The translations under genes and the position numbers were made by a program. Below the pieces are notes generated by a model that had not been told where the DNA came from, ran no database searches, and was given only the letters and a program-made list of their open reading frames with translations. Shown here one piece after another: positions 1 to 12,329 of a stretch of DNA of 64,000 bases. The stretch is from Gnetum montanum (lineage: Eukaryota; Streptophyta; Gnetopsida; Gnetales; Gnetaceae). The stretch lies in contig MNCI01027001.1 in assembly GCA_015680685.1 (NCBI GenBank), positions 231,044 to 295,043 on the forward strand. Reading direction: 5' to 3'. How positions within the stretch are numbered: position 1 is the first letter of the stretch; each line of letters begins with the position of its first letter.

Positions 1-1419
1 TTGGAATGTACTTCCACAACCTGTGATGGATTATGTATCAAGATGTTTTCCCTCAACATCTTCATTTGACATTGTTCTTCTCCCTATTTAACCATCAATA
101 AGTTCAGATGTTGATCATGTACTTAATCTCATTTAATTAATAAAATTCTCCTTTTGGGGTCCGACACCCCCTCAAGGAACCTTCTGAATTTCTTAGTCTT
201 ATTTACTTTATTTTATTTACCTTCGTTATTTAATTATTCCACTGCCAGGTAGGCCTCACAAGGAAGAGCCGTATCCGACACTATAATGTTATTATTAATC
301 ACGAGCATATATTTATTGCCCTTCTCTTAATGGTGGTTGGTTACTAGATTATTTAAGTTAGATGGTTCACAATTTGGGAATGCAACATCATCACATGGGC
401 AAAGTCAAACTTATATTTTTGATTCTTAGCCATTGTTAAAGGTCTAATGTAGATTAAATGATCTTGTAGGGCAGAAAATAAATAATAATTCATGCTCATT
501 CAACTAAACTTGTTTGTTTATATATTTTTAACTCTAGGCTCTATATATAAAAAATAATTAGCATGATTTATGCCTTGAACAAAGAGGATGAATTTCCTAA
601 CATAAATTATGAATTATGACCAAAATCTTTCCACCATTCAAACCATGCACTATTAGGTATATTGAATAGAACAATCTAAATTTCATAATAGAAATATAAA
701 TTTCCAAATTTGTAAAATGCCCACAACCACTAGTTATTTGTCACAATGCTTGTGTTTTAAATTTGAACATATATTTTGTGGCAATAATTTGTTAATAAAT
801 TGATTTGTTCATACTTATATATTGCATTCTACTAATGCAACCTACATTCATAAACAAAGTTTTTAAAAGTAGTTCCATATTGCTGAAAATGAGCTTCCAT
901 TGTAGCTGGTGGCATATATTCATATAGATCTCCACTATCACAATTCATTAGTAGATGCGAAGATCACTCTTGCCAGTATTCCTTTATCAGATATGATCTT
1001 ATTTTATCCTTTTTGTAAACATATCAAAATAAAGCAGAAATGTACAAGTTATGATAAAAAAAAATTCATTGATATACAACTTTAAAAAAATGCTAAACTT
1101 TGTTGATGTTTTTAAAAGTAAGGAAGAAAAGGAAAGCCATAAAAGGAGATTAAGTATCTTTTGAATAAAACCTTTCACTTGAAAATCACAAACCATATGC
1201 TTAACAAATAAACTGAAATAAAGAAGCGAGTACCCAATTTGTACCTATAGTTACATGCATCCTCATCCCACAAGATAGGCAAGAAAGAAAAATTCAAGTA
1301 ATTGTGAGTTAATATACTCCTATGTTGAGTTCATTTTTGTAGACATCTTTTAGATCTTGACTACTTCAACCATACTTTTTATTTCTAGAATGTGTTTAAT
1401 CAGTATGCATAGTATGTGA
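1..1419. other. Left flank, AT-rich, nothing recognised
   Basis: No conserved protein, RNA gene or terminal repeat was recognised on either strand. The sequence is AT-rich with scattered homopolymer tracts. It lies outside element B and would have adjoined 62,132 onward before B inserted, so it may be upstream or intronic DNA of the response-regulator-like locus at the right end; that link is inference only. Confidence 0.5.
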
Positions 1420-2380
1420 TGAGTGGCGAAGTACCCCTATGCTCAACCATATGAATCACTAAGCATTCATGCATGATCTGATCAAATTCCATGGATTCTA
1501 TGTCTTCTGATACACTAGCCTGTAGGAAATGAACTTGCCTTAATAGTCATTCATTGTCTTCCCAATTACACTTGTGATGTACAAAGCTATGGTTAAGTGT
1601 AATCGACGCATATGATTTTTATTATTTTATGTTTTTTGTTCCTGGTGCTTTAAAATAGAGAAATGAAGTGATTTAATAGCTAATTTAATCTAACTCATTA
1701 ATTAATTTCTAACTAATCCTAGCATAAGTATCTGGTTCCACTTTCCATACACATCATGAACCCACGTATCCACTACTAAGATTACCAAGCACTATGCTAC
1801 TGGGCAAACCAAGTAATAGCGCTGCTGGGATTACCAAGCGAATACGTGTTTACACTTAATGCAATCGTACTTATGTGTTTAATCTATTTAGCTTAATTAA
1901 TTAATCAATTGAAGTCTAATTTAGCTTACTTAATTACATAATTAATGAAAATAGTAAATGCAAAAATAAATAATTAATCAATGCAAAAATAAATAATTAA
2001 TCTATTCTTAGTGCTATAAGGTTTGATCAAATGGCTCATCTTTATTGTTGTTCACATTGGTGTGCTCATGTACATCAGTGCTCAAATGAAGATTCGTACA
2101 CTTTCTAACTCTTGTTGCATGCACTCAAAAAAATATTCTAACTCTCAAATGACAAAACTACAAGAGCTCTGCTACAACTATGTCTTGACTTCCCATAAAC
2201 ACAGCTGGTGAGTATGTATTTATAGACTTTATTGTGGAGATATGTCGATGGGGCCCCATAAACATAGAAAAAGCTACGTCGACAAGGCAACACCATGTAG
2301 ACAAGGTTGCGTCGATAGGGGCTCATCGATGAGGCTATGTCAATAAGGGCCCATTGAAGAGAAACTTTGAGACTTGATCA
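1420..2380 (-). repeat. 3' LTR of element B
   Basis: 961 bp, reading TGATCAAGTC...CCACTCA on the minus strand. The 1,420-1,960 part matches 61,591-62,080 closely, including the shared block of poly(AT) and 'aataataaaaatcatatg'. A TATA-like TATAAATA lies on the minus strand at 2,217-2,224. The distal U3 (2,080-2,380) carries imperfect repeats around 'tcgatgagg'. It is directly preceded in element sense by a polypurine tract. Confidence 0.88.
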
Positions 2381-2392
2381 TACCCCCATGAC
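2381..2392 (-). other. Polypurine tract of element B
   Basis: Minus strand GTCATGGGGGTA sits immediately before the LTR start TGATCAAG. The preceding minus-strand text 'ctcgaggacgag' matches the end of the internal region of element A (8,560-8,599), where TTATGGGGGTA precedes the A 3' LTR. This shared arrangement fixes the LTR boundary. Confidence 0.8.
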
Positions 2393-2614
2393 TAAATGAA
2401 AACTCGTCCTCGAGTTTGTTTACAAAATTGGAAAGGTATGGGATTATTGATTGACTCTTTACATAACAAATCGTCATAATAAAAGTGAGTGCTTGAGTGT
2501 ACAAATCAACATTACAAAAATTTGTGATGTTTATGACAAAAAATTGAACACCATGACATGACTACTCAAAACTAAATAGTACATCATTTGATGGAATGAA
2601 GGCAGTTGAAAAAA
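2393..2614 (-). other. 3' untranslated tail of element B
   Basis: Non-coding stretch between the downstream ORF and the polypurine tract. It matches the tail of element A at about 8,480-8,590, including 'gtcaataatcccatacct' in both, showing A and B belong to one family. Confidence 0.7.
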
Positions 2615-2971
2615 TCAAACAATCCTAGGTGGTGAAGGCTCCTAAGGTTCTAAAGGACCTTCACCAACTTTGGGCATGTGCGATTGCTAAGGCAACTATG
2701 GCTATCCTACTGTAGTTGCAACCTTCGATGGAAGGTGAAAGGCATCCAGTAATGCCTTCATCTTCTTCTCTTTGCTCTAGGGATAATTCATATTCCATGC
2801 AACATCACCAATGTGGACTAGAATGGGGATATCCCATGAATAGGGCATTAATAAAAATAACTCGTTAACATTGACAAACCAGGTAGCAAATTTTTTGCAT
2901 TCGACATCGAATTCCCTAACTGTGTTTTACAACTCATGATATTCATTTATTATTTTGGCTAGGTTCTCAGT
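2615..2971 (-). pseudogene. Downstream ORF of element B, piece 4 (C-terminal end)
   Basis: The C-terminal part of the extra ORF that follows integrase in B. Reading the minus strand from 2,971, one frame runs through a readable stretch containing NELFLLMPYSWDIPILVHIG, with internal stops that look like mutated Gln or Trp codons, to a TGA at 2,615-2,617. The frame is continuous with piece 3 (9,453-10,385) once element A and one copy of the 5-bp target site are removed, which supports both the insertion model and the reality of the ORF. The end is Pro-rich. I do not recognise the domain. Its position after integrase is where Athila/Calypso elements have an env-like ORF; no transmembrane segment or fusion peptide is evident here. 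Confidence 0.7.
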
Positions 2972-3834
2972 AGTAGATCTCTAATCAGTGTATTTGCCTT
3001 TGAGAATCTCAAGTTCCACGTTTGGCACCATAAGAGATGCAATGTTAGGTATCCAATGTCATGGGGTATACATTGGCCTATAAATATAACACCTAGGCTC
3101 TTAATTTGGATTAGTTTTTAATAGTTTTGCATTAGTTTTTCATAGTTTTGTTAATAGAGTAGCTGAATTCTTGTAATTTTATTCTGTAATCTTAGAGAAT
3201 AGTTAGTGAGTGCCCACAGAGTGGATCTGAGTCAGTTGTATGAAGACTTATTCGACTGGTAATGTACTTGGACATATTCCATGAGCAGCAATAAGATCAA
3301 GATTAATTCTTATTCATTGCAATGCTTTGACCTAGATTAGATTTACTTTCTATGCAATTTACTTTTCATGTACTTAGTTAATATTTACATTTTCATGCAT
3401 GTTAATTAATTAAGCACATAAGTAAAATCACTTCAAGCATGCATATGACTATGGTAATCCCAACAATGCTTAATGTTTGGTAATCCAACAGTGTTATATG
3501 TGTTCAGGATGTGCATGGGAAGTGGGATCAGATACTTATGTTAGGGTAGTTGATTAGTAATTCATAATTAGATTAGTTGAATTGATTATAAATTGAGTTT
3601 CAACCTATTATTAATCGTAGAACAATAAAATATAAAATAATAAAAATCATATGCCTCACTTTGGATTAAACCATACATGACAAAGCTACCACTAGTCAAA
3701 ATGGGAAGATAGTGAACTACGATCAAGGCATAGTGATCTAGATGCCACAATTAGTCCCATTGATAGAATTCAACAAGATTGTGCATGAATGTTTGTGATT
3801 TGTATGGTTGGGTGTAAGGGTACCCTGTTGCTCA
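2972..3834 (+). repeat. 5' LTR of element A
   Basis: Aligns with 8,600-9,452 over its whole length; differences are mostly transitions. TATA box TATAAATA at 3,079-3,086. It ends in CTCA just before the PBS. The first ~65 bases are poorly conserved relative to the 3' copy, so the exact start (and the lost terminal TG) is uncertain by about 10 bases. Confidence 0.8.
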
Positions 3835-3837
3835 TCA

Positions 3838-3856
3838 TTGGCACCATTGCTGAGGA
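3838..3856 (+). other. Primer-binding site of element A
   Basis: TTGGCACCATTGCTGAGGA, three bases after the LTR. It equals the Athila consensus TTGGCGCCGTTGCCGGGGA after C-to-T and G-to-A changes; that consensus is generally assigned to tRNA-Asp. Confidence 0.75.
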
Positions 3857-3969
3857 TGGTGCTAGTTATCTAGATTAGTTATATTATACATGATGACTAT
3901 AAAGGTATTAATGATCTATCTCTTAGAAAACATTAATATTTTAAGTCACACACATTATTAGACAAAACC

Positions 3970-6470
3970 ATGTCTTCCTCACATAGGACCCATAACGCAT
4001 CATATAATGAGAACACTCATAGGATAAATGATAGGATATATACTAAAGAGAATTTTAGTGAACAACCTTAAGTAGGGGTTTCCTATGCTCATTTAGATCC
4101 TTACTACACTCAAAGACTACATTCAACTTGTGCAAACAATCCTAGAGGAGATGGAGTAAGTCCTAGATCAAGGAGGGCTTCAACGCCTAGGACCTCCTCT
4201 AAACATAGACAAGATAATTCAGGGGACCATGGGAAGAACTATAGAAGCCATGGCAATTCTTCTAGCTTCTTATCTTCCTCTTCCTCTTTAACATCTAGTT
4301 CTAACAAAGATGAACATAGATATAGAGATAGAGCTCCACTACAAGGTCAAGATAAAGATAGGAATCAGACCCAAGGGAAAAATTGAAGACATTACAATGA
4401 GCATAGATAAGATCGTCACAATCAAATGGATGAAAATAAAAATTTTCATCATAACATATTTGATGACGATGAATCCTTGTTGGCTACTAAGAGCCTGATG
4501 GAGATCATGGAGGTAGTTAAGATACCTCATAGGAATCATAGAGATAGTTGCTTACCAACGCTTAACATAAATAATATCCCTAAGTTCATGGGAGGCCATG
4601 ATTCTAATCCACAACATCATCTGTAAGCCTTCCATGATGCCTATGCTTTATACAACATTGAAAGACGATGGAAAAAGCTTAAGCTCTTTCCTAGGACACT
4701 AATCGATAAATTTGAAGTGTGGTATAGATTGTTGAGACCAAATTCAATTCGATGTTGGTTAACAATGTTGGAACTTTTCAATGAGAAATACCAAACCTAT
4801 GCGAGAGTGTCCAACTTGAGGAGATAGATCCAAGAATGGAAGCAAGAAAATCATGAACCCTTGGAAGTGGCCTTGGAAAGATACTATTCACTACTACATA
4901 GATGCCCAGGCCATGGTTTCTTTGAGGAAAGGAAAATTTTCCACATCATGAATGGGCTTTGTAATGAAACAAGGGAGATCCTTGGGATGTATGCTCTAGG
5001 TCAATTATATGAGCTATGAACCCATCAGATTAAAGAGTTAATCAAGCATGTGGTGAAAGAAGAAGGAGAGCTATATAGACGAGAGAATGTAGAGGAAAAT
5101 AATTTGGATCCAACTCTACAAAAGAAAAACATCCATATCTATGATAAGGAAATAGAGGTAGCTCTCAATGAGGTGATTTTACAATAGACCTTGCCAATAC
5201 AAAATTCTATCATTAAGATTAAAGAAAAGTTGGATAAGATGTTGAAATCAATGAATGAGAAAGGTGAAACTTATAAAGAAATCATGGAGGAGAGAGTAGC
5301 ACAAAACAAATCAAGTGATCACAACAAAAGGAGGAAAACAACCAAGAAACAACTAGGAACACTTTTTAGTAAGAAAGGGAAATGGCCATAGAAGAATAGT
5401 CTATAAACTCAACCACTGAAGAGGATGATGGTTGTGACATTTACCTATATGACCATCCAAAAGGCCATTGCCCAATCTTGTTGCATCTACATGAGTATTG
5501 GGCAGGGGAATTAAATCCAAAGTTTGTATAGAAGTACATGCCCATGAGATTTTCTCTTTTGCGCAGTAATTTTAGAAAACCCCAAAACCTATCGTACTAT
5601 TCTAGGGGGACTTATTACTAGCCTCAACACTGGCATCAACCGCATTGGCAACAACTACAGTCATGGGGGAGGCCACCACCAAACTAGCCCTACCCTTACT
5701 GCCAATTGAACCCATACATATATTATGTTCAACAATTTTTTTCCTTGATTAGTTCTACTTCCTCTATCTCAAATCACTATTACCACTCTCCCAAATATCA
5801 ACATCCTACAACATCTTATATGAGGTCACCACCTCACACCTCTCATCCTTTGGCATATCCTCAATATTCTCATACTCACATGCCACCACTAGCAACAAAG
5901 GAAGGTTCGACACCACAATATCAACAAATAAATGTCACTTGTGCTACGAATGTGCATAGACATGCTGATACTAGTGGGCCTCAACCGCAATGTAGGAAAC
6001 ATCCCTTCTAGAGGAAAGGCCATAAGTTGGAGTAAACCATGCATGGACCCACCACATCATTTGAGCCAGCATAATGCCAATATGGTGCAATGCCTTTCTT
6101 TTCACAACCAACATCCTTTGACCTTATGTAAAGGCCAACAACCATCACCACTCCAACACAAGACATAAACGATGAACCTATCGCTATGGAAAGATAGCAA
6201 AATCCATGTATGACTACTAATAGTAAAGGATGAAACTATGGGCCAAAAATTTAAAATATTAACACAACCCACAACAAAGCTAAGGAACAAGTGTGTGAAC
6301 AAAGACTAGTCTCTATAGTAGCCACTAAACCAGAAGACACCCAGTGGTTTGAAAATGAGATTTTAAGGTTATTTCAAAGATGCATGGAGACAATGGATCT
6401 GCTTATTAGTTCTAGACTTAAGAAAATGGACCAAACAAAGGACTTAGATGCATATATCTTACAAAACTAA
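3970..6470 (+). pseudogene. gag: Gag of element A (Athila-type, decayed)
   Basis: ATG at 3,970 opens a Ser/Arg-rich, low-complexity N-terminus. The conserved region begins near 4,480 (NIPKFMGGHD) and continues through the retrotransposon gag core: a Trp-Tyr motif (VWYRLL), LELFNEKY, and CPGHGFFEERKIFHIMNGL near 4,900-4,960, typical of Athila gag. A coiled-coil, Lys/Glu-rich segment covers 5,190-5,390, then CDIYLYDHPKGHCP (about 5,434-5,475), then a Pro/Gln/His-rich stretch (5,640-6,010). It ends at TAA 6,468-6,470. Several in-frame stops and at least one frameshift are present; frames at 3,970, 4,426 and 5,191 agree but the terminal stop does not. The full ORF would be about 830 codons. The same domain order is visible in B gag (about 61,420-59,150). 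Confidence 0.8.
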
Positions 6471-8590
6471 TGAGTATTTTTCACCTATTTTTTATTTTAC
6501 AATTTTTTATCATTTTCCTATTTCTTCCAGTTTTTTTTATTCTTTATATGTTTTTCATTTCTTTATATTTTTCTCTTTTCTTGAGTCATTTTATTTTTTC
6601 TTTATGAATGTATTTTTATGTTTTTTTAATAATATTTCCAAGTCATGATGTAGAAGTCAATGCTATGTGTTGGGTTTTTTGTGCTATGCTATCAAGATGA
6701 TTGAGTAAGTAATTGTGTAAAGCAGTGAGACCACATCATCCATCCCTCTAGTTCTTTGAATAAAAGGTCTTTTTCATGAAAATAATTTGGTTCTTTTTTT
6801 ATCAAACTAAAATTAATCAACAATCATTGTACCTTGAAGAGAGAAAGAATGACCAAGTGGGAATGGCAAAGGGTGTGACCTCAAGGGGACTTATTGGGTT
6901 CTCTTCTTGACTTTCTTCATGTGGTTTATGACTCCTCTTGGAATGTATCATCACTCCTCCATCAACCAATAAAAAGGAAGCTCTATCTTTGCATGGTGTT
7001 GTTCCCATTCAAGAAAAAAAAACACAAACAAAAAAATATACAAAAAAAAAGTAACACAAAAAAATAATGGGAATTCAAAGCACATCCCTTAGATACAATA
7101 ATGGGCTACAAGTAGTAGTTATGGGGCTAGAAAGACATGTTGCCCATGCTTGAAGGCACTCCTCTAACTAAGGCCCTTCCTTCTTTTCTTTTCTTCTCTT
7201 TTTGGAGTGATGATTATTTTTTGAGGTGGTTGTGGACTCATGATGGTTGGTAGGATGGAACACATCAATGCGAGGTCACTGTTCATAGTATGGGCTTAGT
7301 CTAAACTTGGATGGATAGCTATGTTGATCATTTAATCACACTTGTCATAAGAATCTATTATGGACATGATCAAAGTACCTTACATCCTGATCTCTACAAT
7401 CCTTTCTCATTCCATTATTCACCTCATTATTGCATGTGATTGTGAGCCTTTTGGTTTTGTGTAGTATAGTGCAACATCCTAATCATGATAGTTGTGTGTT
7501 GTTTGGAACAAAGGCATCATCTACATTTAACTTTATGGGTGCCCATATACATATACAAAAGTGGTTAAGTAAGGGCATTATGGCAAGAGCCTGCTTTGGG
7601 GAGGACCCACTTGCATAACTTTTGTTGATCATGGCTTTGAACTAACCTTTACATCTTCTAGAATATCAATGGTAGTTTCTTTGAATTTATGCATGATTTT
7701 GGGACTACTTATTTGTTTCATTAAATTTTCCTACTTTTCTATTTCCATATCCATTAATATTTCTTGGCCATTTTCTGAATTGGACCTTTAGTTTCAATTA
7801 TTCAAAAACCTATGTGCTTCCAAAGTTATGCTTATTAGTCATGGGGGCTAGGGATGCCTACTTTAAAATTTTTGAAATTTTTCCAACATCCTATTTTTAA
7901 ACATCATGGTAACTAATAGTATTTGATCAAAATAATGTGAATAGCTTGATGATTTTAGTTACCTCATAGACTTGGGCATAGTATGCTATAATCACCTTGT
8001 GCTTAAATGAAAACTAAGGGATCCAAAAAGGGTTAATTATTAAGAAAAATATACCAAAACTAATGTTGATCCTTTGGTGATTGCAAGTGATGCTAAAAGA
8101 AACATCTAAGGAAGAAGGTCTTTTTTCATGCACAAAAACAAAGCAAAGAGAGGAACAATGGAGGATATGATCATGGACACATCATAGCACATACAAGATA
8201 GCAACTCATGCTTAGCATGTTTGCTAGATTCATGAGGTTATGAGAAGAAATTTTAGTCCACCCTTCAAGATGTTCTACATAAATAGAGAAGCATCGACAT
8301 AATAATCAAGATTAAAAGTCTGTCACCACTAGCAACTATAAGGAGAATTAGCTTCAACAGATTCTTGAAGACCTTTGCAAATTTTATAATCTTCAAATTC
8401 TATCTAGTCCTTTTGTCACTCTATCATTTTGTATACATCCATTCGAATAAAATTTTATACTGTAGCACTCAGAGTCTATTTGTTCCATCTAGTTAGTTTG
8501 TATGTTAGTCAATAATCCCATACCTACCTAATATTTTGTAAGAAACTTGTTCCTCCTCTTCTACACTTGAGGATGAGTATTCATTTAGTT
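6471..8590 (+). other. 3' untranslated region of element A
   Basis: No coding potential beyond chance ORFs. It starts with a T-rich tract (6,480-6,640), then an A-rich tract (7,010-7,060). The stretch 7,060-7,190 matches the minus strand of 54,600-54,400 in B ('atgggaattcaaag' and 'ctctaactaaggc' in both). pol would be expected between gag and this region and is absent. Confidence 0.7.
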
Positions 8591-8599
8591 ATGGGGGTA
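8591..8599 (+). other. Polypurine tract of element A
   Basis: ATGGGGGTA directly before the 3' LTR, preceded by 'cttgaggatgagtattcat', the same context as in B on the minus strand at 2,381-2,415. Confidence 0.75.
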
Positions 8600-9452
8600 T
8601 TATGGAATACAATTTTTCATCTGCTTTAACATCAAAGCCTTGATTTCAAGTATTCGATGTTAGAGCCTAGATGCGACATTGAGTATTCGATGTCATGGGG
8701 TATATGTTGGCCTATAAATATAGCACTTGAGTTCCCAATTTGGATTAGTTTTCAATAGCTTTGCATTAGTTTTTCATAGTTTTGTCAATAGAGTAGCTAA
8801 ATTCTTGCAGTTTTATTCTATAATCTTAGAGAACAGTTAGTGAGTGCCCATGGAGTGGATCTGAGTTAGTTGTATAAAGTCTTATGTGACTGGCAATGTA
8901 CCTGGACATATTCCATGAGTGGTAATAAGATCAAGATTGATTCTTATTCATTGCAGTACTTTGACTTAGATTAGATTTACTTTTTATGTACTTAGTTAAT
9001 ATTTACATTTTCATGCATGTTAATTAATTAAGTACATAAGTACGATCGCTTCAAGCATGCGTATGACTATGGTAATTCTAATAATGCTTAACATTTGGTA
9101 ACCCAGTAGCATTATATGTGTTTAGGATGTGCATGGGAAGTCGGATTAGATACTTATGTTAGGGTAGTTGATTATTAATTAGCAATTAGATTAGTTGAAT
9201 TGATTATAAATTGAGTTTCAACCTATTTTTAATCATAGAATAATAAAATATAAAATAATAAAAATCATATGTCTCACTTTGGACTAAACCATACATGAAA
9301 AAGATACCACTAGTCCAAGTGAGAAGATAGTGAATTGCAATCAAGGCATAGCAATCTAGATGCCACAACTAATCCCATCCATGGAATTCAACCAGAGTGT
9401 GCATGAATGCTTGTGATTCATATGGCTGGGTATAGGGTTACCTCACCACTCA
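8600..9452 (+). repeat. 3' LTR of element A
   Basis: 853 bp, pairs with 2,972-3,834. TATA box TATAAATA at 8,713-8,720. Ends CTCA. The start reads TTATGG rather than a canonical TG, probably mutated. Confidence 0.85.
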
Positions 9453-10385
9453 TTAGTAAGCTTTTTATTGGTGTCCTTGTGATGCTTGAACTCGACCTTA
9501 TACAACAAGTATGATTTGGCCACTTGCTTCTCCAATTCTGACTGTGGTCGTTTGATAGTCAACATAGCCAAATTTGCGTATCGGAGATTGGCGAGCTCCA
9601 TGTATTCCATCATTTCCTTTATCTCCAACTCCTTTAGGTGAATTTCTGCTTTATTATATTGATCAATACCATCAATGATGAGCTACCACAATTCACATTC
9701 TTGTTGGAGATTCTAGAAAGTCTTGTTCACCTTTACCTTTGCCACTTGAATATGTTTTTCATTTACTTCTAATGTTAGGCTAACTTGGTCTCTGTAGTGA
9801 TCCTAGACTCTCTCAAATTTGAAAGCCTCTGATCTCTAGGTGGCTACCTTTATTGCAATCTTTTGGTGAAGGGAATTGATCTCCTCCATGGAGAGGTTTC
9901 TATTCTTAGCTACCAATCTCCTTAGCTATGTGTTTTCTCTAGCTAGTTTCTCCTATTATTGATGGATAAACTTGGTTAATTTTTTTATGCATATCAACAT
10001 TTTATAAGTAATGGATCTTTGCGGTCAATTGCACATTCTCCTAGCAAGTCAAATCCAAGGCCTTCTAAATTTTGTGTTGGGTGGCCTCTGCTAAGGATCG
10101 GTAGAACACCATTATCTCCATTACACCCTCAACCTCTTTTAGTCTAGTGTGAAGCTGTTTAAGAGCTTCATCTCTTATTAATGCTATGTTGAGAAATGCA
10201 GGGTTGGCAATTTGGGCTCTTAATTTAGCAACTTTAGTAGCCAAGCATTCATTCAGCTCCTTGGCTATTTCAAGTTGCCCTTCCAAGATAATGTTTTTGC
10301 TCTTTACCTCTAGTAGCTTTGAATGGGTTGCAGTAATATTATCTGGAAGATCAAAGACATCTAAAAGCAGTTGCTTACTTCCAAC
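9453..10385 (-). pseudogene. Downstream ORF of element B, piece 3 (coiled-coil region)
   Basis: Minus-strand coding remnant between elements C and A. The open stretch from 10,385 to 10,065 reads as a heptad-rich, Leu/Lys/Glu-rich coiled coil (motifs QLEIAKELNECLATKVAKLR and ALKQLHTRLKEVEGVME). After a stop at 10,065 the coding signal continues in mixed frames to 9,628-9,453, where another Lys/Glu-rich stretch (ELEKQVAKSYLLYKVEFKHH) runs into the A insertion and continues as piece 4. It belongs to the extra ORF that follows integrase in B. I recognise no catalytic motif; the visible content is structural coiled coil. Pieces 2 and 3 meet at the C insertion, flanked by CCAAC and CCCAC. Confidence 0.7.
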
Positions 10386-12029
10386 TATTGTGATTGAAAA
10401 CCTTGATTGCTAGAATGAAAACCAAGGATCCTCAATGCAAGTAGTTTCCCAACCCCAAATTCCCAAGGCCTCAAAGATAAAAATAGAATTCAAGGCACCC
10501 TAGTTAGTTTGGTAGATCAACCAAAGACTGATGAGATTCAAAACATGGAAACATGAATAGATCTGAATAATGCACAAATAGTAAATTTATTTTTGAACAC
10601 AAAAATCAAAACTTAAAACTTTATTGAGAAAAGAATAAATAATAAGTTAGAGAAATGTGTACAAATGTTGCCTAGATGAGAAAAAAAAGGGAGGTTCACT
10701 TGTGCAAGAGTTTAAAGCCCATTGAAGCCAAGGTGATCTGCTTCACAATTTGAGTGCTAAGCTACTCTTGATGTTATCAAACCTTCCTTCATTGCCGCAA
10801 CCTTGGATTTTTCAATTGGGTCACTGCTAGGGGGGTGAGAAATGTGGAATATTTAGATGTCAAGTTGCTCCATGCTGGGTTTGGAATCCTAGAAGTGCAG
10901 TGTTAACACCAAAAATCCACAAAATCTCAAGGCCTCACTACTTCCACACTAGGGTTCAAAAGATGGGAAATTACAAGAGCTCTTGAGTGCTTGAAAATGT
11001 CCCAAGTGTGGAATTGTGTGTATGAAAATTTCTTATAAGCATTGGATCTTGCCAAAAATGATGAACCATGAGAAAAATTGCTTCAGCCAAATTGCTTCTT
11101 TTCTAAAAGTTTTTGAACTTGTGAATGGTATTGGAGGCTGGCTTTTATAGGATGTTTGGGCCATGAATAGGGCTACAAATTGGCTATGAAATAGTTGCAA
11201 ATTTGATTTAAAAATAGCTAAAAATTGGTTGCAATTTTAAGTGAGATGGATGCCCAAATTTGGGGGGTTACTATACATATTTAGTGCTTCCTCCCATGGT
11301 CGTTCTGTTTACTATAAATAGTAACCAGGCCACACCTTCCACTTTGGAGATGAATCTTCCATGCTGAGCTCTCCACCATGCTTGTTGAAGTGGCTGGTTA
11401 ATGTTAAAGTGCATGAATTAAAGAATTTTGCTTCTTGTTGCTTCCATGTTGGGGGATTGAATTTTCCACATTGGGGGAAAAGATTCCAAGCTTGGGGAAA
11501 ACTTTCTAGGTTGGGGGGAATGTTTCTAAGTTGGGGAAAGTTTCTAGATTGGGGGGAAAGTTTCTAGGCTTGGGGAAAACTTTCCAAGATAAAAAGAAAA
11601 AGTTTCCAAGTTGGGAAAAAGTTTCCAAGTTGCGCATTTGGTCTCCAAGTTGAAGGGGGAAAAGTTTCCAAACCTTCCATCCTTCCACCCTAGGGGTAGG
11701 TGAGATCTACCCCCCTATAGGTGTTTCCAACATATAAAAATGCATACCTCCCATAAAACCCATCAAATTGTCCTTTTTGGCATTCCAAAAGGCATTTTGA
11801 CACCATCCCACTAAGCCCAAATATAGACACTAGATGACTTTTTTCACTTGGGGAATGAGGCTTTGACCACTTATGAGGCATGTTTTAGCCCCAGAAGTAT
11901 AAATTATGTGAAATTACCCATTTTGGATTACAATTTTCACATTGAAAATGAAAATTTGCCTTGGGTTTCATGGGGTGAAAGCTACATGATAAAGATTGAT
12001 TATAACATGCAAAATTTTGTAGTGTTTCA
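10386..12029 (-). repeat. 3' LTR of element C
   Basis: Pairs with 30,230-31,946; LTR-to-LTR differences are roughly 10-15% in the best stretches and mostly transitions. In sense it starts TGAAACACTACAAAATTTTG. Minus-strand TATA-like TATAAAAG at 11,142-11,149. It contains a short-period G-rich minisatellite (11,455-11,690). Confidence 0.9.
11455..11690. repeat. LTR minisatellite, 'ttggggaaagtttctaag' type
   Basis: About ten degenerate copies of a 20-24 bp unit (core 'ttggggaaagtttctagg'). The same block is in the other C LTR at 31,360-31,550, so it predates the insertion. Confidence 0.8.
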
Positions 12030-12042
12030 ATGGTCCCTCTTT
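12030..12042 (-). other. Polypurine tract of element C
   Basis: Minus strand AAAGAGGGACCAT immediately before LTR start TGAAACAC. Element D has ACAAAGAGGGGCTAA in the same place (50,805-50,819). Confidence 0.7.
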
Positions 12043-12149
12043 GTTGGTTCTTGGAGGATTGAGCCAAGAGGCATCGACAAAGAATACAAAACATCATTGC
12101 ATATTATAATGTTATAATGCATACATGCCACATGAGAATTAGGTTATCC

Positions 12150-12265
12150 AAGTCACCAATGATTCTAGTTTAAGGTCATGGCCAACCATGGTACTAGGTT
12201 AAAGCCCTGGTAGGCCATGTTGCCAACTAAAGGTTGTAGCAAACTATTGAAAGCAAGCTCACTTG
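12150..12265 (-). repeat. Module-border repeat cluster, C after integrase
   Basis: Three degenerate copies of the ~30-bp unit with sense core GACCTTAAACTAGCA (for example 'catgaccttaaactagaatc'). The matching cluster in D lies after integrase at 48,440-48,860. Confidence 0.65.
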
Positions 12266-12329
12266 TTGATGATCTATCAACTACATGTAGTATGGATTCA
12301 GATAGGAATGATTGATTGGATTAGCTAGC

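Larger units (their letters stand above)
2972..9452 (+). mobile_element. Element A: gag-only, Athila-related LTR element nested in B
   Basis: Direct LTR repeats at 2,972-3,834 and 8,600-9,452 flank an Athila-type PBS, a gag ORF and a 2.1-kb 3' untranslated region, with no protease, RT, RNase H or integrase. gag is homologous to B gag and the 3' UTR to B at 54,300-54,600 and 2,393-2,614, so A is a non-autonomous derivative of the B family that lost pol (a TR-GAG-like arrangement). Candidate target-site duplication TCAGT (2,967-2,971) and TTAGT (9,453-9,457) differs by one C/T transition. It splits the downstream ORF of B. Confidence 0.82.

Noticed and set aside
1-290. Possible LTR end ('ggggtccgacacccc' and 'gccgtatccgacac')
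   Set aside because: No partner repeat, PBS or polypurine tract in the window; too little to call.
6448-6648. Phe/Ile/Ser-rich ORF
   Set aside because: Product of a T-rich tract at the start of the 3' UTR of element A.
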